Shown here: positions 49,801 through 58,800 of the stretch, in pieces | How the letters are laid out: each line of letters starts with the position of its first letter | Position numbering within the stretch: position 1 is the stretch's first letter | Source: Tamarix chinensis | Taxonomy: Eukaryota; Streptophyta; Magnoliopsida; Caryophyllales; Tamaricaceae | DNA length: 64,000 nucleotides | NCBI GenBank assembly: GCA_030549775.1 | Contig: CM060180.1 | Span: 90,683,172-90,747,171 of the forward strand | Direction of reading: 5' to 3' | Program-made: the position numbers and the translations under genes | Notes under the pieces: generated by a model | The model's database searches: none | What the model was told of the DNA's origin: nothing | What the model saw: only the letters and a program-made list of their open reading frames with translations

Positions 49801-52800
49801 TTTGTGCATGCGTTGGAGAAGTTAAGTATAATTTGGAGTTATTTGCGAGAAACTTGGGGCAGGGGGTGATGTTATATTACATGGACTGTGTTTCCTTGAA
49901 GAATTCATGATGTTTTTTGGGCACAAGTCGGATGTAAGGAAATAAACTCGGGGGTCTAGTGTTTCCTAAACATAGATCGAGTTTTTGCTTAATTTTGAAA
50001 TATGTCGTTTTTCTCTGTAAGGTTTTTTCTTCTATAAAAGGAGACATGTTGAAACCCTAGCCATCGAGAGTCGTGCGCCCCAACTTCTTCTCCTCTATAG
50101 AATTTTCCCTTTAAAGAGAATTGTTGTTTTGTGTAATTGAGTGATTAATTGGTTTAATCATATTGTAATTACACAAGAGCACAAGTAAGATCTCTACTTT
50201 TTTCTGAATTGTTCTGTTTGGTGTATGAATACTCAACTGTGTATAATCTTGTTGATCTCGATTTGGTGTGGATCTCTCTAAAGCCATGCAATTTCCGCAA
50301 CAATTTGGTATCAAAACTACGTTGTTGAATAGATGCGGTTATCGAGACGAGTACAATATTTTATATTGAGAAGCTTGATCGATCTGTCAATTTTGGATTA
50401 TGGAAATTGAAGATGCAGGCGATTCTAATTCAGAGCGGATTGAAAAAAGCTTTATCCGGTCATACGAAGAAGCTAGAATCGGTGACAGATAAGTGATTTG
50501 AAGAAGTAGATCTGAAGGTCCTCTCCACCATCCAACTATGCTTGTCAAATGAGGCATTGCAGAAAGTGGTAGAAGAATCAACAGCGACAGCCTTGTGGTT
50601 GAAGCTCGGGTCATTGTATATGAGAAAGTCAGTAGCAAATCGACTATTGTTGGAGAGTCGACTTTATGACTTGAAACTAGGTGAGGGTTAATATTTGAAC
50701 AGTCATTTGGATGAATTTGACTTTATTTTTAAGGATTTGCATAATATAGATGTTAAATTAGATGATGAAGATTAGACTATTATGTTATGTTCTTTGCCTA
50801 CTAGCTTTAAGCATTTTTGTGAGATTATTTTGTATGGGAAGGATGAGTTAGTTATTGAGGATATGAAATCTGTCCTGTTACAACGAGAATTGATTAATAG
50901 CTAGTTGACTGGTAGTGGTACTTCTAGGGACTCACATAATGTAAGTTTGGTAGTTAGGGGGAGGCCACAAGAGTGGGGGTCTGGTAGCAAGATATCCAAA
51001 TCTAAATCAAAAGTTGGAAGAAGAATGTGACATGCCATAGTTGTCGCATGAAAGGCCATATGAGGAGATACTGTCCCAATAGGAAAGCTACAGATACTGC
51101 AAATGATGTATCTGATGAGTGTGATGCTACCATAGCTTAGGGCAATGATGATGGTGATATTCTGACTGCCACAGATGGACAGACCATATTGGCTAATAGG
51201 TGGATTCTGGATTCTGGGTGTTTCTACCATGTATGTCCCAATAGAAGCTAGTTTAAGACATAAGACACTATTTGAGGTGGAGTTGTTGTCTTGGGAAATA
51301 GTGCTTCGTACAGAGTTGCTAGGATTGGGACAATGATGGTGAGGATGTATGATGGTGTGGTGAGGACACTATATGGTGTTCGTCATATTCCTGAAACAAT
51401 TACGAGCTTGATTTCTCGATGTTCCTTGGATAACAAAGGTTATAGGTGTGTCATTGAAAATGACACATTGAAGGTTGCTAAAGAGGCTGCAATGGTGATT
51501 GTTGGCAAGTAGGTTGGGACATTATATGAGTTGTTGGCACAACTATTGGAGGTGCAGTTGGAGCAACATTGAGAGTGTGTGACTTAGATGTTGCTGGCCT
51601 TGATCTGATGCAACTAAGACACGGTAGTGCCATTGGCACGACTTGGGGGTCCTTGTGCGGTGACTCGGTTACAGCTAAATCTGTTACCTTTTGTGCGTTT
51701 GAATTTCTTCTTGACAAGAAGGTGGTGCAGGAGAGTCTGCTAGGTGCTTTAGACAAGATGGAGGTTGCTGTTAATTTAGATGATACAGATTCTTCTAGTG
51801 AGGAGGAATCTACGCAGCAGATGGAGCAAGTGGGTATTGCTTTAGACACATCTGTTTATGCACTTTATACTGAGAGTAGTATTGGTGTGCAAGAGCCAAT
51901 GTTAGACTCAGAGGTTATTTTAAGTGTTGATTCTGCCTTGTGGTATTCTACTGGTGTTGGTGAGGAGATGTGATCTCTTTGGTGGACTCAGACATTGGTA
52001 TGTGATGTTTCACCGGTTATTCTTTTGTTGTGTGTTTATATTTTGCTTGTCGCAGTGAAAGAAATGTCTTAGGAGAACAAGCTGAAAACTTTGGATATGC
52101 CCAAATCCAAAGTGGTTGTGGTAGCTTGCTTAATCAATGGTTTATACTTTGTAGGTGTGAGATGCTTGATGTGTGATGTGATTAGTACCGACTGCTATAT
52201 TGCTTGTATGGTAAGTCTATTGAAGACACCTTGATTAGGTGTGGTGTAGATTTTGAGGTACTTGGTGCATACAGTATCAGCTTGTATTGAGTGTGTGTTG
52301 TCGACTATTCTGTTGACGGATTACTCTGATCTTGGTTGTGGTTCTGATGATCAGAGGTACACTAGTTTGATAGTGTTTGACCTTAGAGATTCTAAGGTTA
52401 TGTGTTTGGCTATAATAGAGGTTTTTCAGGAAGCCTTGTAGCTTGGTGGCAAAGTTGTGTTGGAGAAAGTTGGTATGCTAACTAAGCCACTGATTGTGGG
52501 TAAGTTCGAGTATTTCTCGGATTTGATTGGTGTTCATAGGCCATGAGGTCCTTTGTTGGACCAGCATTTGTTGTAAAGGTCTTTACATGTTATGCTTCAC
52601 AAATACTACGTCAAAGTGGAGAATTGTGGGTTTTGACTTGGTATTTGAGCACAATATAACATTGTGTTAATTTGTGCATGTGTTGGAGAAGTTTGGTGTA
52701 ATTTGTTATGTGTGAGAAACAACATGGGGGGGGGGGGGATGTTATATTACACGGACCGTGTTTCCTTAAAGAATTCTTGATATGTTTTGGGCAAAAGTCG

Positions 52801-55800
52801 AATGTAAGGAAATAAACATGGCGGTTTTATGTTTCCTAAACACGGATCGTGTTTTTACTTAATTCTGAAACACGTTATTTTGCTTCGTTGGGTTTTTTCT
52901 TCTATAAAAGGATACATGTAGAAACCCTAGTCGTCGAGAGTCTTGTGCCCCAACTTCTTCTTCTCCATAGAATTCTTCCTTTAAAGAGAATTGTTGTTTT
53001 ATGTAATAGAGTGATTGATTGGTTTAATCATATTGTAATTATACTAGAACACAAATAAGATCTCTACTTTTTCCTGAATTGTGCATAATCTTGTTAATCT
53101 TGATTTGGTGTGGATCTCTCTAAAGCCACACAATTTTCGCAACACATCCAATGTTTCTTCCATTCAAAACATAAGCTTGACATTTTATAGGGTGTGCCAA
53201 TCCTTTACAAGCTAACTTGCTAACTTATGAAACTGATTTAGTTGAAATCAAACTAAGTAGTCATCTAATAGATAGAAAACTAACTAGTTTGATTTTAACT
53301 TAAAGTAATTCAGTCATAAAACCTACTAAGTTGATTATATTTAAAAAACGGTGGTCTAAATACACTCCCCATGCTTTCAGATCTGACTTGGGTGTGTTTT
53401 ACAAGAAAAACTAAGCTAAAAAGGCTAAAACATCATAACAAGTACAAAGCAAAAAGCAACTTTTCAGAGTGCTAATCTAAGTACAATTATTACCTGCCTA
53501 CCTTTCTTTTCTGCCATGGTAGCAGCTACTGCATTAGCCTTTTCCTTGAATCTTCTACCTCCATTTTTGTGCCCAAAAATACACAAAAGTTTGGCTAAGA
53601 CTGTTGCTTATATGCTGCTAATACTGTGGCTTCTGTTTTAAAAAATAATAAGTCAGATTTTAAGGGTCTCTTCTTCGTTTGGCCTTGGTGCCTCTTGTTC
53701 TTTTTCTCCTTCATGTCCGGATTCTTCAAGGTCTAATAGAGTTATAACCCTCTTCTTGGAGCACCATATTGGAAGTGACTAATCCCTTGATTCCTCTTAG
53801 CATGCTTGGACTGTGCCTAACCTCTTTACCCTTCCACTTTGGATCAGAGGTATGGGGTGTAGCGGGTTACCTTGAGAGGGGGGGGGTGGAGCTTCCATTG
53901 ATGTGCTTGCATATGCTTTATTATTGTTGAACCTTGAGTTCTTCTTTTCTTTCTTATGCTTCTCCACTTTGATGGCTAAATGATAAAGCTCTTCGAAAGT
54001 GTAGTATGAGTGCAACTCTACTTTCCTAGCAATACCGTGTCTTAAGCCACCAATAAACCTAAACATGGTATGCTCTTCTATTTCTTCAAGGCTGAGCCTC
54101 ATCATGAGTTTTTCAAATTCTTTGATGTACTCTTCTACACGTAAAGATCCTTACTTAAAAGACGACATTTTATTGTAAAGATCTTACTGTAGGATAATGT
54201 TAAGAACCTTTTTGTTTCCTCATATTGGAACAAGTTCGAACCTTAGCCTTTCCCTTCTTCTTTGGTGTGTAAGGTTTTCCCACCAAAGAGAAGCATGCCC
54301 CTTAAACCTTAAAACATCCACCTTAAATTCCTTATCATCTTAATGCGCTTTTGCTCAAACATCCTAGGACACCTCAACTCCCATTTAAGAAACTCTTCGG
54401 GGCTATGGTTGCCATCAAATTTTGGAATTTCAATTCTTACATCATGAAAATGCTCCTTCCTTTCATGCCTCCTCTTATTTGGTTCATGAGAAGAATCACT
54501 TGAGGAGGGACCAAAATCATTTGAACCGTATCCTATGTGCATGGCCCCTTCATTTTCATGGGGTGGGTTGTTTCTTCTTTGTGGGTTTGGGGAATTTGCA
54601 GCAGGTAGTAGTTGCTTCAGTAATGTTCTAATCTCCCTCATTTTTCCATGGACTGTTCTAACCTTATTGTGTTTTGTTGTAAAGTTTCAATAGCTTGTTT
54701 TCATCTAACATCGACATTTTCTAAAGACTTCTTGGTTTGGATGATCATCCATGGGAGTTTAAGATTGAAGAGACAAGAAACCGGTGGGGATGGGAAATAC
54801 GGTGTTCACTGAATGGTGGGCCGATATATATTTATTTATTTTTGGAATTTTTGGATGTATGGAAGAGTGTGAGTAAATGTGTGGTTAAATGGAGGTGGAT
54901 GGATGAAAACGGTGAAGAAAATTGATGATGGTGTGAGTGGTGAATATAGGTGATGAATTTGTGAAATAAAGGAGCGGATAAAGACCCAATTTTAACAACC
55001 TTGAGCTCTAATACCAATTTGATGTATCTAAAAAACAATTGGGTCAAGCTGAGGGAGGTGGTGGTTTTAGAGTGATTAGAACCGAATAGAAAAGGAAAAG
55101 AGATGAGGGAAATGTGTAGTTATTTGATCTATGAGTACCTTTCAAGATCAAATATTCACTATCACCATCCAATGCTTACACTCTTGGAATAAAGAACATA
55201 AGATTTTGTGGGTTTAAAATATAGTTCTTGAATTCTGAATGGGGATTCTTGATTTCACTAGTGAAAAATAACATCCAAGGCTTCCTCCACTCAAAACATA
55301 AGCTTGACACTTTATAGGGTGGGTCAACCCTTGATAAGCTAACTTACTAACTTATGAAATTGATTTAGTTAAAATTAAACTAAGTAGTTATGCAATAGAT
55401 AGAAAACTAACTAGTTTGATTCTAACTTGAAGTAATTCAGTCCATAAAGCCTACTAAGTTGACTTTACTTAAAAATTGATGGCCTAAAGACACTCTCCAT
55501 GCTTTTAGATCTGACTTGGGGGTGTTTTACAAGAAAAACTAAGCTAAAAGGGCTAAAAACATTATTAGAAGTGAAAAGAAAAAATCAACATTTCTGAGTG
55601 TAAACCTAAATATAATTGTGTCATATTTGCCTTACTTTTTTGCAATGGTAGCTGCTGCTGCATCAGCCTTTTCCTTGACTCTTATACCTCCATTTTTGTG
55701 TGCAAAAATGCACAAAACTTTGGCTAAGATCATTGCTAATCTACTGCTACTGCTGTAACAAGTCTTAATATAATAAGCTAGATTTAAGCCTCCTGAATTT

Positions 55801-58800
55801 ATCAAAAGATGATGGCTTGAATATGGCTTTTACATGGTTAAATGACTCACAATCTAATTCATTAATTTTATTCAAATTATAAGTATTTTTGGGTCTTCTT
55901 TCTTAGAAAAATTAAGTAGTAAATTATGTCCATTTGTGGCTGATGCTCCTACATCAAGTCCCAAACAACCTTCCACTCAGGGTCACAACAATAACTAGTC
56001 ATGAAAGGCCTTGATCACTTAGGTTCAAATAAATAACTAGTCATGAAAGACCATGACTATTAAGGGTCAAACGAACAACTAGTTATGGAAGGTGGAGGTT
56101 AAGTAAGCCATACCCCAATGTAGAAAAGATCGAGTAATATCCAACAGTTAATCTGCTGGATATTATCTGGATATTAGGAGAATAAATGTCCCATATTTGA
56201 TGCTGGATATTAGGAGTTGTTGTTTACTATTTTCTAGGATTTGTTACTTCCTATTTATTAGGAATCTATTAGGGTATATAATGGCCTCTCTCTTCTACCT
56301 ATTTATGTATGCATGTAGTATAATAAAATTATGAATGATGAAAACTATAATTCTCCCAAACTATCATGGTATCGGAGATAAAATTACGTAGTATAATATG
56401 GCTTTAGAAGAAACCTTGGCCATCTCCTTAATGCCAGACAACAACAATTACAGCGTTGTTTCTCCTTCATCTTTCCAGATTACCATTCATAGACTAAATG
56501 AAAGAAACTATTTAGAATGGGCACAACTTGTTAAATTAGCCATTGATGGACGTGGAAAACTTGGGTATCTCATTGGTGAGGAGAATAAACTAGAGGAGAA
56601 TGATGTCAAATTTAAAACTTGGAGGTATGAGAATTTTCTTGTTACTGCATGGCTCCTCAATTCCATAGAAGGTTCTATTCCAAAACCACACATGTTTATG
56701 CAAACCGTAAAGTAAATCTAGGACTCTTTTCATGTAACATACTCAGATCTAGACAATTTATCTTAGATATTTGAGTTGAAGTCTAGACTGTGGCATTCAA
56801 AGTAAGGAGACAAAGATATAACCACCTACTATAATGAGAAGGTAACTTGGTGGCAGGAATTAGATCAATGTTAGGATGACAAGTGAGAGAATTTAAATGA
56901 TTGTGCTCGGTTTGTGAAGCATGAAGAGAATGATTGTGTTTATATGTTCTTGATTGGGGTCAACCATAATTTAGATGAAGTAAAAGGAAGAATCTTGAGG
57001 TGAAAGACGTTGCTAGGCGTAAGAGAAGTTTTCTCATAATTACTGCAGGAAGAGGCTAAAAAAAGAGTTATGTTACACACTTTACAATTAGCTATGGATC
57101 CATAATTAGAGAGCTTTGCTCTGGCTACATGTGGACCCAATGCAGATGGTGAGAGGAGGAAGAAACCATAATTAGAGGTGGTGAAGGTGGCGGTGATGGG
57201 TTGATTGTGGTAGTGGAGGCTGTAGTTGGTGGGTGGTCGTTGTGCAGTGGTGGTAGTTGTGTAGCACTGATAATTTATGACCTATCATGGATGATCCTGT
57301 TAAGTCTAGCAGCAGAGATCAATGCTAATCAACAAAAAATAAAATAAAAAATGATCAGAACAGCCACATAGGGGAGAATAAGAGGGTGTGAGTGATATTT
57401 CTTCAGTGAGCTCCAGGAATTTGAGGACCTGGCTCCTCCCAATACACCCCTGATATTCTCGATACCCTCCTCTCTCCCTCATTTCCCTTCTTATACCCCC
57501 TCCCAGTAACTAACAATCTGACTCCTCCTATAACAGAATGACGACATAACCAATTAGAGAATAAATGATAAAAGACTCCACTGACCCTATGCAACCCAAT
57601 GAAATAAAATATACTCCTTAGCCCTGACTCAGCCCCATTTAGCCCACCCCTGCTACTTACTCCTCCTCACATAAGTGTATCGAACCCAGGGTCTATCAGA
57701 TCCATACTAACCTTAACCTACTAATCAATAAATGTCTTTCCATGAGTTGAATTACATAAACCATGGATAAGACAATCCATTAAACACCCCTAAACAAAAG
57801 GAAACAAATGGCTGAAAGTAATCTTTTCCAAAAAACACATGCTATAATATATCCTAGTGAGATTATTGCTCAATAATATATCATAACTATATTTTCTAAG
57901 CTATTATATTGTGATAGTATAATATCTTAGATTATTTTTGAAATAATATAGAGATAGGTTGTATTGAAATGTAACTAAATATGGGCGATTACAGACCAGG
58001 TGTGGATACCAGGAGGATAGATTTGCTATATCAAATCGGAAAAGACAATATTCTGTTCTTACATTAAATTGCACATCAACTTCAGGCCATTTGATTGACC
58101 CCAAAGTTGTTGGCATGAGGGAGGTGTTGTCATTGTTACTTGCCTTATACTTTTGCCTAATTATTTCTTATTTGTGTTGAAGGAGAAGAAAATTTATTGT
58201 CTGCTTCTGTAATGTGCAGACTGGTAAATGAGAAGGAAGCCCCACTTCCTTTACAATTAGAAGCGCAACCTTTACCAAGGGAGATCCTTTCTACATTTCC
58301 TACTGTTGGAACTGTTTTAAGAGTAAAGATTGACCAAGGGCACGAGAAGCTTTGTCTTTCCTCATTAAGAACTGGTAAATGGGCAAGGTTCATCAACCTA
58401 ACATTTGAAGTATATGCGGGGTTGTGGTATGGTGTCTTTAAGTCTTTCACAAGAATCCGATATATTCCAGATGAAGATCATCTTATAGTAAAGCGGCAGA
58501 GGTAGGTTGACGGAAACATTGCATTGACCATTGCTTTTTGACAGTCCCAACCAACAACTTTCTGACATACATAATATATTAGGGATTTTCAGGATCGGCT
58601 GTCATTAAAATGGGACAGAATGCCATTTACAAGTTTCCCTTGGCCTTCTGACATCACAGGTGTCATTTGTCTGCTGCACTCATTCTCAATTTTTTCTTCA
58701 AATAAATTTAGTTTATTTTTTTGTTTTGCTCCTCTTCTCTATTTTCTCATGTTCAGACCTGGTTGTCCAACTCTTGTTTATCAATTCTTTAGGCTGCAAA

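Larger units (their letters stand above)
49764..53144 (+). mobile_element. Short copia-type element (gag/protease remnants, no RT), nested
   Basis: LTRs are 49764-50302 (539 bp) and 52634-53144 (511 bp), both TGAC...GCAACA. A TGGTATCAAAAC primer site (about 50306) follows the 5' LTR. The 3.4-kb element lies inside the left LTR of the gypsy element: the flanks on both sides rejoin into the gypsy LTR when compared with 55235-55300. I could not find a matching 5-bp target duplication. Only gag and protease-like parts are recognisable; no integrase or RT motifs were found, so it is non-autonomous or deleted. Confidence 0.85.
49528..55956 (-). mobile_element. Gag-only Ty3/gypsy element, minus strand, with nested copia
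   Basis: The right LTR is 55020-55956 (TGATG...CATCA). The left LTR starts near 49528 (tcatgcatataaaagacaattgggtcaag), is interrupted by the copia at 49764-53144, and resumes to about 53665. The primer site next to the right LTR reads TGGTATTAGAGCTC on the minus strand. The interior (about 53670-55019) encodes only gag. No protease, RT, RNase H or integrase is present, and the space is too small for them. This would be a non-autonomous element relying on a full relative. The LTR matches the solo LTR at 42117-43115. Confidence 0.8.
38064..58219 (+). other. POT1 intron 5, a 20-kb nest of transposable elements
   Basis: The donor gtatgt follows exon 5 and the acceptor aatgtgcag precedes exon 6, with matching phase. 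Inside, in order, are a LINE split by a copia element (itself split by a solo LTR), a GC-rich TIR-type element, a gypsy element with a nested copia element, and a truncated copia 5' part. The neighbouring introns 4, 6 and 7 are 81-187 bases, so the excess is accounted for largely by insertions. Confidence 0.85.

Noticed and set aside
54737..55047. Small open frames between the gypsy gag and LTR
   Set aside because: They lie in the leader between primer site and gag, are on both strands, and have no family resemblance.
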